The notes beneath the pieces are model-generated. The model was not told the origin of the DNA. It searched no databases and saw only the letters and a program-made list of their open reading frames with translations. This document shows, piece after piece, positions 29,877 to 38,679 of a stretch of DNA of 64,000 nucleotides. Position numbers and translations under genes: made by a program. The stretch is from the NCBI RefSeq assembly GCF_022347765.1, contig NZ_JAKRFZ010000005.1, forward strand, positions 186,001-250,000, written 5' to 3'. Each line of letters begins with the position of its first letter. The stretch's first letter is position 1. This DNA comes from Pseudoalteromonas sp. OOF1S-7 (GTDB lineage Bacteria; Pseudomonadota; Gammaproteobacteria; Enterobacterales; Alteromonadaceae).

Positions 29877-29911
29877 AAGCCCCTTAGCAGTAATGCTGAG
29901 GGGCTTTTTTT
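29877..29911 (+). terminator. Rho-independent terminator after nqrF
   Basis: Arms 29877-29889 and 29894-29906 pair over 13 bases with one G-T pair and a four-base loop, followed by T's to 29911. Confidence 0.9.
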
Positions 29912-29972
29912 ATGGGTAATGCTCCGCACAGAGCGGGGGTTACTGGCAAATGAAATACAAGGGATCACACTG

Positions 29973-30992
29973 ATGCTAAGACAGAGCCAGTTTTGTTTAG
30001 TTTTTTTATTGAGCATGCTGCTTGTGGCATGCGGCCAGGCAAATAAACCAGCAGAGCCCATTGTGCTACAAGGTAGTACAATGGGCACAACCTACAACGT
30101 CAAAGCTTTTGCAGACAACAGCACACTGACCGAAGCGCAGTTACATACAGAAATAGAAGCCGTACTGAAAGCGGTGAATCAGTCTATGTCGACATATATT
30201 GCAGATTCGGAAATCAGCCATTTTAATCGTTTACCAGCCAACCAGGTAATGCCGATCAGTGATGATTTCCGAAAGGTTGTCGCGGAATCCATCCGCCTGG
30301 GCCTGTCTACTGAAACACTGGATGTGACCATGGGACCGCTCATTGATTTATGGGGATTTGGCCCGGACAAACGTCCGACTAATCGACCTTCTGAGCAGCA
30401 GTTGGCGCAAATGCGTGAGGAAATAGGGCTTGATAAGCTCATTCTCACTGACGCCGGCCTGGCAAAAACTCTGGATCATCTGGAGCTGTCTTTCTCTGCC
30501 ACGGCCAAAGGCTACGGCATAGATAAAGTGGCAGAGCTCATTGAGTCCCATGGTATCACCAACTATATGGTGGAAATTGGTGGTGAGCTGAGACTGTCGG
30601 GCACTAAACCAGGCGAAGAACCCTGGCGTATTGCCATTGAAAAGCCGGATGCGCCGGTTGGACAAAGACAAATTCACAAAGTGATCGAGCCGGGGAAAAA
30701 CAGTGTAGCAACGTCAGGCGACTATCGCATTTTCTATGAAATGGATGGCGAGACTTTTACCCACCTGATCGACCCAGGTACGGGCAAACCCGTTAAACAC
30801 GATTTGGTGTCTGTCACGGTATTGCACCCCTCTGCAATGACGGCTGATGGGCTGGCCACTGCGCTAACCGTGATGGGGACGGAACGTGCCAGAGCGTATG
30901 CCGAGTTACATGACTTACCGGTCTATTTGATCAGCAAAAGCGATGAAGGCTTGAAAGTCTATGCCAGCAGTGCATTCAAACCTTATTTATAG
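29973..30992 (+). CDS. apbE: FAD:protein FMN transferase ApbE (lipoprotein)
   Basis: Transfers FMN from FAD onto threonines of NqrB and NqrC in the periplasm. The ATG at 29973 has a ribosome binding site (AAGGGA) and begins a lipoprotein signal (MLRQSQFCLVFLLSMLLVAC) with lipobox LLVAC; the frame also opens at 29919 but that would bury the signal. Family marks are GSTMGTTYNVKAF, GPLIDLWGFGP, SFSATAKGYGIDKVAE, the EIGGELR strand and THLIDPGTGKP. Mature length, about 320 residues, is typical. Placement between the nqr operon and nqrM strongly supports the role. Confidence 0.95.
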   Translation: MLRQSQFCLVFLLSMLLVACGQANKPAEPIVLQGSTMGTTYNVKAFADNSTLTEAQLHTEIEAVLKAVNQSMSTYIADSEISHFNRLPANQVMPISDDFRKVVAESIRLGLSTETLDVTMGPLIDLWGFGPDKRPTNRPSEQQLAQMREEIGLDKLILTDAGLAKTLDHLELSFSATAKGYGIDKVAELIESHGITNYMVEIGGELRLSGTKPGEEPWRIAIEKPDAPVGQRQIHKVIEPGKNSVATSGDYRIFYEMDGETFTHLIDPGTGKPVKHDLVSVTVLHPSAMTADGLATALTVMGTERARAYAELHDLPVYLISKSDEGLKVYASSAFKPYL

Positions 30993-31101
30993 TGGGAACT
31001 GCATCGCGAACGTTTTAACTTAAGCGCGTTTAGTTATATAATGAGCACAATTAACCGTCACACGTCCGCTACCTGTGGATGACTATGCAAAGGGGCCTGA
31101 G

Positions 31102-31314
31102 ATGTCACTATTTTTACTTACCTTCGGATTGCTGTTATTGATCGCCGTTGCGATGGCTGTGGGGGTCATTGTACAGAAGAAATCAATGGCCAGCAGTTGT
31201 GGCGGTCTGGGCTCTATGGGTATCGACAAGATCTGTGACTGTGATGACCCGTGTGACAAGCGCAAAAAGCGTCTCGCGAAAGAGCAAATGTGGAAAGAGA
31301 ATCAAATTCTTTAA
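31102..31314 (+). CDS. nqrM: NQR maturation factor NqrM (DUF539)
   Basis: Small membrane protein needed to assemble NQR, thought to deliver iron to the NqrD/NqrE centre. The ATG at 31102 gives 70 residues: one membrane helix (FLLTFGLLLLIAVAMAVGVI) and a cysteine-rich tail with C in SSCGGLG and the CDCDDPC cluster. The frame opens at 31075 but the ribosome binding site (AAAGGGG) and family starts favour 31102. The gene follows apbE at 109 bases and is closed by its own terminator. Confidence 0.92.
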   Translation: MSLFLLTFGLLLLIAVAMAVGVIVQKKSMASSCGGLGSMGIDKICDCDDPCDKRKKRLAKEQMWKENQIL

Positions 31315-31329
31315 CCCGCTGATATCATT

Positions 31330-31357
31330 AAAAACGCAAGCTCAGGCTTGCGTTTTT
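31330..31357 (+). terminator. Rho-independent terminator after nqrM
   Basis: Twelve-base stem (31330-31341 with 31346-31357), four-base loop TCAG, T-run in the right arm. It separates the nqr locus from the cobalamin locus. Confidence 0.88.
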
Positions 31358-31392
31358 GCGTTTCAGGCCCCGAATAACTGAGCCCTAACCCA

Positions 31393-31992
31393 ATGCAACA
31401 AACCCTGTACTTTATTCGCCATGGTGAGCCACTTGAAGCCGGTCGTTTGCTCGGAAGTACTGATATGCCCGCAAGCGCGTCGGGTAATGAACAGGTCTTT
31501 GCCTGTCTTCAAGTGTGTGATCCGATAGTTCAGGTGATTAGCTCTCCGTTGCAGCGGTGTCAGACAGTGGCGCGCGCGTTTTGTGAATCAGCCGGTTTGC
31601 CATTACAGATTGACCCCAGGCTCAGTGAAATGGACTTTGGCGACTGGGACGGACAAAGCTATGAGGCACTTTGGCAGTCAACACAGTCGCCCGGTATTGG
31701 AGATTTCTGGCAGAGCCCGTGGCAGCATACGCCACCAAATGGTGAGCCGATGTCAGCATTTCACTTACGCTTAAGTGACTGGTGGCAGCAGTTCACAACA
31801 ACGCCCTCATCCCAGAACATCGCCATTGTTACCCATGCGGGGGTGATTAAACAGTTGCTGGCGATCTGGTTAGGCTTACCGGAGGGCTTTGATATGCATT
31901 TATCTCGTCTGGAGATAGGCTATGCCAAAGTGATTAAAGTAACTGTCTTTTTTGATGAGACCGGTCGTGCCTGGCCGAAAGTTGTGTTTTAG
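31393..31992 (+). CDS. cobC: Histidine phosphatase, probable alpha-ribazole phosphatase
   Basis: Phosphoglycerate-mutase-like phosphatase of 199 residues. The catalytic histidine is His10 in FIRHGEP; the second RH-type arginine is in SSPLQRCQTVA, the acidic region LSEMDFGDWDG follows, and the second histidine is in IVTHAGVIK. The family includes CobC, which removes phosphate in the lower-loop branch of cobalamin synthesis. The call as CobC rests mainly on the neighbouring cobalamin genes. It lies upstream of the riboswitch and so is probably not controlled by it. Confidence 0.82.
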   Translation: MQQTLYFIRHGEPLEAGRLLGSTDMPASASGNEQVFACLQVCDPIVQVISSPLQRCQTVARAFCESAGLPLQIDPRLSEMDFGDWDGQSYEALWQSTQSPGIGDFWQSPWQHTPPNGEPMSAFHLRLSDWWQQFTTTPSSQNIAIVTHAGVIKQLLAIWLGLPEGFDMHLSRLEIGYAKVIKVTVFFDETGRAWPKVVF

Positions 31993-32034
31993 ACGTCTGG
32001 ACTTCATAATAGGCACTAAATCTAGAATCGTATT

Positions 32035-32424
32035 GTATTGGCAGTCATTGGGAATGAGGTGCAAACCCTCAGCTGTCCCCGCAACTGTAATGGACTTTTA
32101 TACCAATTTGCTTAATTAAGTGTTCTATTTTGAGGCGAGAAAATAGGGTCGATAACACCGCTCACGCGTCCTGCTATCGCTGAGGCACCTATGTCCATAT
32201 AGGCGAGGCAAAAATTTTGCTATTTAGTTGTTCTAAATGAAAAATTTTTAACGCCGTTAGCGTCATATTTGCTCCGTCAAATTGAACAGGTATTAAGTTA
32301 AATTGGTATTAGTCTGAAGCCAGATACCAAGGCCAATACCTACACTTAAGCGGGCGCACTTAAGTCAGTACAGCAGGCCAGTCGAGACAGGCCTGCTCTG
32401 TGCTGCTGCCTGCATTTGAGGCGG
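32035..32424 (+). promoter_or_regulatory. Cobalamin riboswitch interrupted by a repeat element
   Basis: Conserved core elements are GGGAA at 32050, GAGGTGCAAACCCTC, and the B12 box (AGCTGTCCCCGCAACTGTAA) at 32071-32090; the 3' part AAGCCAGATACCAAGGCC is at 32317-32334. P1 pairs perfectly: GTATTGGC 32035-32042 with GCCAATAC 32332-32339. Between box and 3' part, a short arm (TGGACT with AGTCTG) carries a 211-bp repeat at 32101-32311. Without it the aptamer would be only about 94 nt. The expression platform has a hairpin (AGCAGGCC 32372 / GGCCTGCT 32390) and a second stem 32406-32411 / 32419-32424 that covers the btuD Shine-Dalgarno GAGG. Translational repression by B12 compounds is the likely mode. 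Confidence 0.88.
32101..32311. repeat. MITE-like repeat with inverted ends, inserted in the cobalamin riboswitch
   Basis: The element begins TACCAATTTGCTTAAT and ends ATTAAGTTAAATTGGTA(TTA), so its ends are imperfect inverted repeats (TACCAATTT / AAATTGGTA exact). TTA on both sides may be a target duplication. It has no transposase ORF. Its last 86 bases (32226-32311) match 59354-59439 in this window at about 75 of 86 positions by eye, which shows it is a dispersed family. Internal segments can fold further (AAAAATTTT ... AAAATTTTT). Confidence 0.85.
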
Positions 32425-32425
32425 T

Positions 32426-33223
32426 ATGACTTCATCACAAATCTCCGTACATAACCTGAGCCTGAAGCTTGGCAATAAGCCTGTGCTGAGCGGATTAAAT
32501 TTTGCCATTGCACGCGGTCAGTTTATTGGTCTGATTGGGCCAAACGGGGCGGGAAAATCCAGCTTATTACGCTGCCTGTATCGCTACTGGGATCAGACTG
32601 AGGGCGAAATTCACTATGCGGGTAAACCTGTGTCTGACTACCCCCGCCGGGCTTATGCGCGTCAGGTTGCGGTTGTTTTACAGGAGATCCCCAGCCAGTT
32701 TAACCTGGCGCTGTTTGAGGTGGTGGCGATGGGCGTCACACCACATAAAACCCTCTTTAGCACAGTCAATACCGACGATAAACAGCGTATTTTAGAAGCC
32801 ATTGAGCGTGTGGGCCTGAGCCACAAGGCGCAGCAGCAGTTTGACTCCCTGTCCGGTGGCGAAAAGCAACGGGCGATGATAGCGCGGGCTATGGTTCAGC
32901 AACCTGAGCTTTTAATAATGGACGAGCCAACCAGCCATCTCGATGTGAAATACCAGATCCAGATCATGGAGCTGGCTAAAGCCATGGGGGTGACCGTGAT
33001 CGCCTCATTTCATGACCTCAACCTGGCTGCTGCACTCTGTGATGAGTTGTTGGTGCTGGCGCAAGGTGAACTGGTTGCTCAGGGCGCGCCTCTGGATATC
33101 ATCACCCCTGATTTACTCAGCGATATTTTTGGGGTTTGTGCAGAGGTTGAGACGGTGCCCGGACTTGAAAGCGGTGCACCGGGTGTGCCCCATATTCGTT
33201 ATCACTATGGGTATCAGCGATGA
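32426..33223 (+). CDS. btuD: Cobalamin ABC transporter ATP-binding protein
   Basis: ATPase subunit that powers corrinoid import through BtuC. The 265-residue product has Walker A GPNGAGKSS, the Q-loop region VVLQEIPSQ, the signature LSGGEKQR, Walker B LLIMDEPTSHLD and the switch histidine in ASFHDLNLA. This architecture is shared by B12 and siderophore importers (BtuD/FecE/FhuC type); the preceding cobalamin riboswitch and following cob genes point to corrinoids. Its ATG has a GAGG ribosome binding site that the riboswitch hairpin can mask. Stop overlaps the btuC start (ATGA). Confidence 0.9.
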   Translation: MTSSQISVHNLSLKLGNKPVLSGLNFAIARGQFIGLIGPNGAGKSSLLRCLYRYWDQTEGEIHYAGKPVSDYPRRAYARQVAVVLQEIPSQFNLALFEVVAMGVTPHKTLFSTVNTDDKQRILEAIERVGLSHKAQQQFDSLSGGEKQRAMIARAMVQQPELLIMDEPTSHLDVKYQIQIMELAKAMGVTVIASFHDLNLAAALCDELLVLAQGELVAQGAPLDIITPDLLSDIFGVCAEVETVPGLESGAPGVPHIRYHYGYQR

Positions 33224-34212
33224 AAGTTTTGCTTATATCAGGCCTTATCTTTGCCTGCATGATCAGCCTGTTCAGTGCGTTATCCGTCGGGGCCGTGTCA
33301 CTGAGCTGGTATGAAGTCTGGCAGGCACTAAGCAGCTATGACAGCGGCGTACTGAACCAAAAAATTGTCGTTGAACTGCGATTGCCACGCACTATACTGG
33401 CTTTTTTTGCTGGTGCGGGGCTGGCCATCGCCGGACTCATTTTGCAAACCGTGACGCGAAACCCGCTGGCCGACCCCTACTTATTTGGTATTTCCTCTGG
33501 CGCCTCATTTGGTGTGGTATTGCTGGTTGCACTCTTCGGTGTGCAGAGTGCACTGGCGTTGTCCGGTGCTGCCTTTGCTGGCAGCGCCGTGGCAATGAGT
33601 CTGTTGCTGCTGATTGCCTTTCACAAAGGCACCGCACTGGTTGAAAACATGCTGTTGTCGGGGGTCGCTTTGACTTTTTTATTCTCTGCCTTTACCAGCT
33701 TGCTGCTGTACTGGAGCGATCCGCAGGCCATCAGTGCGATTATATTCTGGAGTCTGGGCAGTTTCAGCCGTGCAGACTGGCAGTGGCTGTGGTTACCTGC
33801 TTTGGTTGTCTCGGTAGGGTGTGTCTTGATGTTACTGATGCGCCGCAGCCTGAATGCCCTGCTGGTTGGAGACGAGAGTGCGGTGACATTGGGAGTGAAC
33901 GTCCACCGGCTCAGGCTGGGCATGCTGGTTTTAGCGTCGATGTTGACGGCCGTAATTGTCGCCGCCTGTGGTGGCGTCGGCTTTGTAGGTCTGATGATCC
34001 CCCATATCGTGCGCTTTTTTATCTCTCAGGTTCGCACTGTGGGTATGTTAGCGACTGCCTTATCAGGCGGGCTCATGATGCTGTGGGTTGATGTACTCGC
34101 CCGTACCCTGATAGACAATCAGGAGCTGCCAATTGGGGTGATCACCTCCGCGATTGGCAGCGTGTTTTTCTTATCGCTGTTAATCGCTAAAAAGCGCGCT
34201 GCCAGCATCTGA
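33220..34212 (+). CDS. btuC: Cobalamin ABC transporter permease (FecCD family)
   Basis: A 330-residue inner-membrane permease with about ten helices. FecCD/BtuC signatures are VELRLPRTILAFFAGAGLAI, QTVTRNPLADPYLFGISSGA and GGVGFVGLMIPHIVRF, the coupling region to BtuD. Translation is coupled to btuD by a four-base overlap, and cobT follows 16 bases later. In the same operon btuF supplies the binding protein. Confidence 0.92.
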   Translation: MKVLLISGLIFACMISLFSALSVGAVSLSWYEVWQALSSYDSGVLNQKIVVELRLPRTILAFFAGAGLAIAGLILQTVTRNPLADPYLFGISSGASFGVVLLVALFGVQSALALSGAAFAGSAVAMSLLLLIAFHKGTALVENMLLSGVALTFLFSAFTSLLLYWSDPQAISAIIFWSLGSFSRADWQWLWLPALVVSVGCVLMLLMRRSLNALLVGDESAVTLGVNVHRLRLGMLVLASMLTAVIVAACGGVGFVGLMIPHIVRFFISQVRTVGMLATALSGGLMMLWVDVLARTLIDNQELPIGVITSAIGSVFFLSLLIAKKRAASI

Positions 34213-34228
34213 TCCGACAGGAGACTTT

Positions 34229-35293
34229 ATGATCCCAATTCTCGACCGCCAGCATGACGCGCATATACAGCACACCATAAACATGAAGACTAAGCCTCAG
34301 GGTGCTTTGGGCAAACTCGAAACACTGGCGCATCAACTGGTCACGATTTTGAGCCAGGGGATGGATCGCAGCCAGCTTGAAAGCAAGAAGCCAGACATCG
34401 AGCGGCCTCAGATGCTGATCTTTGCCGGTGATCATGGCATTGCTGCTGAAGGTGTTTCCATTGCACCTAGCGAAGTGACCGCACAGATGGTGGCTAACTT
34501 TGCCACCGGTGGTGCGGCCATCAATGTCTTGTGCGCTCAGCTTGGCTGGCAACTGAGTGTGATTGACTGCGGTATTTTGACGCCACCAGCGCCTGAGCTG
34601 AATGTGGTGTCACAGCGTCTCGGCCATATCACCCGGCCTTTGCACCTTGAGCCGGCACTGAGTGAAGCGCAGCTGGAGCAGGGCCTGGCATTGGGTCAAG
34701 AAGCAGTAAAGCCAGCACTGAGCTCAGGCACTAACTTATTTGCCTTGGGCGAAATGGGGATCGGTAATACCACTGCCGCTGCGGCGATTTTTTCTGCCCT
34801 GAGCGAACTGCCAAGTGCCGAAACGGTCGGGCGAGGCACCGGCGTCAGCGAAGAGGTGGTAGAGAAAAAGCAACAACTTATCGATCAGGCTTTACTATTG
34901 CATCGTGAGGCATTGCATGAACCTGGAGAGATATTGCGCCGCCTTGGCGGGTTTGAGATCTGTCAGATGGTCGGTGCCATGCTGGAGATTGCCCGCGCTC
35001 AGAAGATCATCCTGGTTGATGGCTTTATTGCGACAGCAGCGGCCATGCTGGCTTACCGCCTTGACCCGGCATGTAAAGACTATATGGTCTTTGCACACTG
35101 TTCGGGCGAGCAGGGACATCAGGCGATGCTGAACTGGCTCAATGTCGAGCCGCTGTTGAACCTGAACATGCGACTCGGAGAGGGCACGGGTGCTGCACTG
35201 GCCTTACCTTTGTGTCAAAGTGCGCTGGCATTTTATTATCAGATGGCCAGCTTCGAGGCGGCTGCCGTCACTCAGGTGGTCGAAACCTCATGA
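34229..35293 (+). CDS. cobT: Nicotinate-nucleotide--dimethylbenzimidazole phosphoribosyltransferase
   Basis: Activates the lower-ligand base by forming alpha-ribazole phosphate from nicotinate mononucleotide and dimethylbenzimidazole. The 354-residue product has typical motifs LIFAGDHGIAAEGVS, GEMGIGNTTAAAA, GRGTGV and the C-terminal MRLGEGTGAALALPL with the catalytic glutamate. An AGGAG ribosome binding site precedes the ATG. The stop overlaps the cobS ATG. Confidence 0.95.
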   Translation: MIPILDRQHDAHIQHTINMKTKPQGALGKLETLAHQLVTILSQGMDRSQLESKKPDIERPQMLIFAGDHGIAAEGVSIAPSEVTAQMVANFATGGAAINVLCAQLGWQLSVIDCGILTPPAPELNVVSQRLGHITRPLHLEPALSEAQLEQGLALGQEAVKPALSSGTNLFALGEMGIGNTTAAAAIFSALSELPSAETVGRGTGVSEEVVEKKQQLIDQALLLHREALHEPGEILRRLGGFEICQMVGAMLEIARAQKIILVDGFIATAAAMLAYRLDPACKDYMVFAHCSGEQGHQAMLNWLNVEPLLNLNMRLGEGTGAALALPLCQSALAFYYQMASFEAAAVTQVVETS

Positions 35294-36066
35294 ATGCGCT
35301 TAGACAATTTAAGCTGGCGGTGATTTTTCTGACCCGCATTCCCGTTAAAGTGGCGGGTGAGGTCAGCAGTCAGGATATTAACCAGGCCAGTGGCTACTTT
35401 GCCTGGGTGGGGGTCTTACTGGGTGTCCTGCTGGCACTTATCTATAGTGTACTGAGCTACTTCTTGCCCGAAGGTATTGCGGTATTGCTCACGCTTGGCG
35501 GCGGATTGCTGATCACCGGCGCATTCCATGAAGATGGCTTTGCCGATGTCTGGGATGGCTTTGGGGGCGGCTGGAGTGTGGCCGACAAGCTGACCATTAT
35601 GAAAGACAGCCGTCTTGGCACTTATGGTGCGGCCGCACTGGTCATCTTATTGCTTACCAAGTATCAGGCTTTGCTGGTACTGAGTGAGCGGACCATCTAT
35701 GTCTGCAGTGCGCTCATCCTTGCTCATGGCCTGAGCCGTGTCATGGCCACCAGCCTGATTGGAAAACTGGGCTATGTGCAGGCGGATACGCGAAGTAAAG
35801 TGAAACCGGTTGCCCAGTCTCTTGCCTATGAAAGTAAACAGTTACTCTACGTTTGTGGTTTTGCTTTGCTGATAGTGAGCTGGTTAGCCGGGCTGTTTAC
35901 GTTATGGCAAAGCATCGCGCTGCTTGGTGTACTCTGGCTATGCCGCGCTATCTGTATTTACTGGTTTAAGCGTCAGCTCGGTGGGTATACCGGAGACTGC
36001 CTGGGGGCGACGCAGCAACTGGGTGAGGTCGCTGTGTATCTATTTTGTCTGGGCGTCTGGTTATGA
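35290..36066 (+). CDS. cobS: Adenosylcobinamide-GDP ribazoletransferase
   Basis: Membrane enzyme that joins adenosylcobinamide-GDP and alpha-ribazole (phosphate) in the last assembly step. The ATG at 35290 overlaps the cobT stop (ATGA) and gives 258 residues, the usual size; the longer frame from 35212 runs inside cobT. Marks are LAVIFLTRIPV at the N-terminus, the metal-binding HEDGFADVWDGFGGG and KDSRLGTYGA. Several membrane helices follow. Stop overlaps the cobU ATG. Confidence 0.95.
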   Translation: MNALRQFKLAVIFLTRIPVKVAGEVSSQDINQASGYFAWVGVLLGVLLALIYSVLSYFLPEGIAVLLTLGGGLLITGAFHEDGFADVWDGFGGGWSVADKLTIMKDSRLGTYGAAALVILLLTKYQALLVLSERTIYVCSALILAHGLSRVMATSLIGKLGYVQADTRSKVKPVAQSLAYESKQLLYVCGFALLIVSWLAGLFTLWQSIALLGVLWLCRAICIYWFKRQLGGYTGDCLGATQQLGEVAVYLFCLGVWL

Positions 36067-36605
36067 CAGGACGGGTGGAATTGATCCTTGGCGGAGCCCG
36101 CTCAGGAAAAAGCAGATTAGGTGAGCAAAGGGCCGAGCGCTGGCTTAGAGGCGGCAAAGTGGCCCGACTAAGTTATGTGGCCACGGCGCGGCCCGGGGAT
36201 GAAGAAATGGCCGCGCGGATAGCCCATCATCAGGCAACACGCGCAGCGAACTGGCGGCTAATCGAGGAGCCATGGGCATTGGATCAGGTTCTGAGCACGC
36301 TTGGCCCCGATGATGGCGTATTGATTGATTGCCTGACGTTATGGCTGACCACTGCGCTGTGCGACTACAGCGATTCGGCATTTCAACATAAGCGTGCTGA
36401 GTTGCTGGGCGCGCTGCGCGCCACCGGTGCTCGGGTTATTCTGATCGGCAATGAAGTGGGACACGGCATCGTGCCGCTTGGTGAATTAAGTCGTCGTTTT
36501 GTCGATGAAGCTGGCTGGCTGCATCAGGACATTGCCGCACTGGCGGATAAAGTCGACTTTGTAATGGCGGGTCTGCCGCTGACGCTTAAAGGAGGGGATC
36601 TATGA
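36063..36605 (+). CDS. cobU: Adenosylcobinamide kinase / adenosylcobinamide-phosphate guanylyltransferase
   Basis: Bifunctional enzyme that phosphorylates adenosylcobinamide and adds GMP to form the GDP derivative used by CobS. The 180-residue product has the P-loop [10 protein letters not shown], the [12 protein letters not shown] segment, the [10 protein letters not shown] motif with the guanylylated histidine, and [10 protein letters not shown]. Start at 36063 overlaps the cobS stop (ATGA); its own stop overlaps cobQ. Confidence 0.95.
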   Translation: MTGRVELILGGARSGKSRLGEQRAERWLRGGKVARLSYVATARPGDEEMAARIAHHQATRAANWRLIEEPWALDQVLSTLGPDDGVLIDCLTLWLTTALCDYSDSAFQHKRAELLGALRATGARVILIGNEVGHGIVPLGELSRRFVDEAGWLHQDIAALADKVDFVMAGLPLTLKGGDL

Positions 36606-38083
36606 ATACGTTAATGGTGCAGGGCACCACCTCAGATGCTGGTAAGAGTACGCTGGTCGCGGGCTTGTGCCGGGCATTACAGCGCCGTGGCATAGAGATA
36701 GTCCCGTTTAAACCACAAAATATGGCGCTTAACAGTGCGGTTACGCCAGATGGTGGCGAAATTGGCCGGGCTCAGGCACTGCAGGCCATGGCTGCTAAAG
36801 TACCGCTCAGTACCGACCTCAATCCCATCTTACTCAAACCGAATTCAGATACCGGTGCCCAGGTCATTGTGCATGGCAGAGCACTGAGCAACATGGAAGC
36901 CGCGGGTTATCATGATTACAAAAAAGTTGCGATGCAGGCGGTACTGACCTCACACCAAAGGCTCAGTGAACAGTATGCACTGTGTGTGGTAGAAGGGGCC
37001 GGGAGCCCGGCGGAAATCAATCTGCGAGAAAATGACATCGCCAATATGGGGTTTGCCTGTGAGGTTGATTGTCCGGTGATCATCATTGCGGACATCGACA
37101 AGGGCGGTGTCTTTGCCCATCTGGTTGGCACTCTGGCGCTGCTGAGTGAATACGAACAGTCTTTAGTGAAGGGGTTCGTGATCAATCGTTTTAGGGGCGA
37201 TATTGCCTTACTGCAAGGCGGCCTGGACTGGCTGGAGCAGTATACCAGTAAACCCGTATTAGGCGTGCTGCCTTACCTGCATGATCTGGCACTGGATGCC
37301 GAAGATGCCGTGACTATTGCCAATCGCATCGACAGCCCGGAGGTCAAAGTGGCTGTATTGCTACTGCCACATATTAGTAATCACACCGACTTTGATACCC
37401 TGCGATTAGACCCCAAAGTGGACTTGCGTTATGTGCGCCACACCGAAACCATAGGCGCTGCCGACTTGGTGATCATTCCCGGCAGTAAAAATGTCCTTAA
37501 TGACCTGGCCTTTTTGCGCACAGAAGGGTGGGACCTTGAGCTGCAACGCCATGTGCGTTACGGCGGCAAGGTGCTGGGGATCTGTGGCGGATTTGAAATG
37601 CTGGGCAATAGCATTTGCGATCCGGAGCAGGTTGAATCGACGCTCGGCACTATTAAAGGCCTGGGGCTGGCGAATTTTGACACTGAGCTAACGAGCAATA
37701 AAACCCTGACTCAGGTGCAGGCAAACTGCCTTTTAAACGCACAACAAACGCCATTGAATGGCTATGAGATCCATTGCGGGATCAGTCAGGGCCCGGCACT
37801 GGCGCAGCCATTTTTACAGTTTGTTGCACACCCATCGGGGTGGCAAACCGACGGCTTTATCAGCGAGGACAACCAGCTGGCAGGCACCTATCTGCACGGG
37901 TTATTTGATAGTCCCGAAGGGTTAACCTGTGTACTGCACTGGGCAAGCGAAGGTCGCTACAGTGGCGACGGATTTAACCTGGCTGAGCACCGGGAGCTGC
38001 AACTTGAGCGGCTGGCAGATGTGTGCGAAACCCATTTAGACATAGATAAAATTCTGGCAATCAGTGAACAGAGGACAACATGA
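36602..38083 (+). CDS. cobQ: Cobyric acid synthase
   Basis: Amidates four side chains of adenosylcobyrinate diamide using glutamine and ATP. The 493-residue product has the N-terminal dethiobiotin-synthetase-like P-loop [18 protein letters not shown] and KPQNMALNS, and a C-terminal class I amidotransferase domain with the cysteine in [10 protein letters not shown] and a histidine in [13 protein letters not shown]. Ordinary de novo ring-building genes are not present in this window, so here it may serve uptake of incomplete corrinoids or a pathway completed elsewhere. Confidence 0.95.
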   Translation: MNTLMVQGTTSDAGKSTLVAGLCRALQRRGIEIVPFKPQNMALNSAVTPDGGEIGRAQALQAMAAKVPLSTDLNPILLKPNSDTGAQVIVHGRALSNMEAAGYHDYKKVAMQAVLTSHQRLSEQYALCVVEGAGSPAEINLRENDIANMGFACEVDCPVIIIADIDKGGVFAHLVGTLALLSEYEQSLVKGFVINRFRGDIALLQGGLDWLEQYTSKPVLGVLPYLHDLALDAEDAVTIANRIDSPEVKVAVLLLPHISNHTDFDTLRLDPKVDLRYVRHTETIGAADLVIIPGSKNVLNDLAFLRTEGWDLELQRHVRYGGKVLGICGGFEMLGNSICDPEQVESTLGTIKGLGLANFDTELTSNKTLTQVQANCLLNAQQTPLNGYEIHCGISQGPALAQPFLQFVAHPSGWQTDGFISEDNQLAGTYLHGLFDSPEGLTCVLHWASEGRYSGDGFNLAEHRELQLERLADVCETHLDIDKILAISEQRTT

Positions 38084-38679
38084 GCGAACACAATCAGGAT
38101 AAACATAAGGCAAGACAGCAAAAAGTGAAAGAGCAGGTCGATGCCAAAATCGAGCAGGCACAGGAAGAAAAAGGCATTCTGCAGGTGATCACCGGCAATG
38201 GCAAAGGCAAATCAACCTCAGGCTTTGGCACCGTTGCCAGGTGTGTGGGCCATGGCATGAATGCTGCGGTTGTGCAGTTTATTAAAGGCATGTGGGAGTG
38301 CGGCGAGCGTAACTTGCTGGAGCGTGCGGGAGTCCCGTTTGCTGTGATGAAGACTGGCTTTACCTGGGAGACACAAAACCGCGAGACAGATACCAAAGCC
38401 GCGCAGGCCACCTGGCAACAGGCAAAACAGTGGTTGCAGGATGACAGTATCGATCTGGTGCTGCTGGATGAACTCACTTATATGGTCAGCTACGATTATC
38501 TTGATCTGGATGACGTGATTACGGCGCTGGAAAATCGCCCGGCAATGCAATCGGTGATCATTACCGGCCGTGGTGCACATCGTCGCCTGACTGAACTGGC
38601 CGACACCGTCAGTGAGATGCGCAATGTGAAACATGCTTTCGAAGCCGGGATCAAAGCTCAAAAAGGATTCGATTTCTGA
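38080..38679 (+). CDS. cobO: Cob(I)alamin/cobyrinic acid a,c-diamide adenosyltransferase
   Basis: Adds the 5'-deoxyadenosyl upper ligand to reduced corrinoids. The 199-residue product is the CobA/CobO/BtuR type: P-loop [37 protein letters not shown] and the C-terminal GRGAH. A lysine-rich helical N-terminus of about 30 residues precedes the P-loop, as in E. coli BtuR. Starts in the cobQ stop (ATGA), and its stop overlaps the btuF ATG (TGATG). Confidence 0.94.
   Translation: MSEHNQDKHKARQQKVKEQVDAKIEQAQEEKGILQVITGNGKGKSTSGFGTVARCVGHGMNAAVVQFIKGMWECGERNLLERAGVPFAVMKTGFTWETQNRETDTKAAQATWQQAKQWLQDDSIDLVLLDELTYMVSYDYLDLDDVITALENRPAMQSVIITGRGAHRRLTELADTVSEMRNVKHAFEAGIKAQKGFDF

Noticed and set aside
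35212-35289. Upstream extension of cobS inside cobT
   Set aside because: The extension is read inside cobT and has no family counterpart; the ATGA overlap at 35290 is the natural start.
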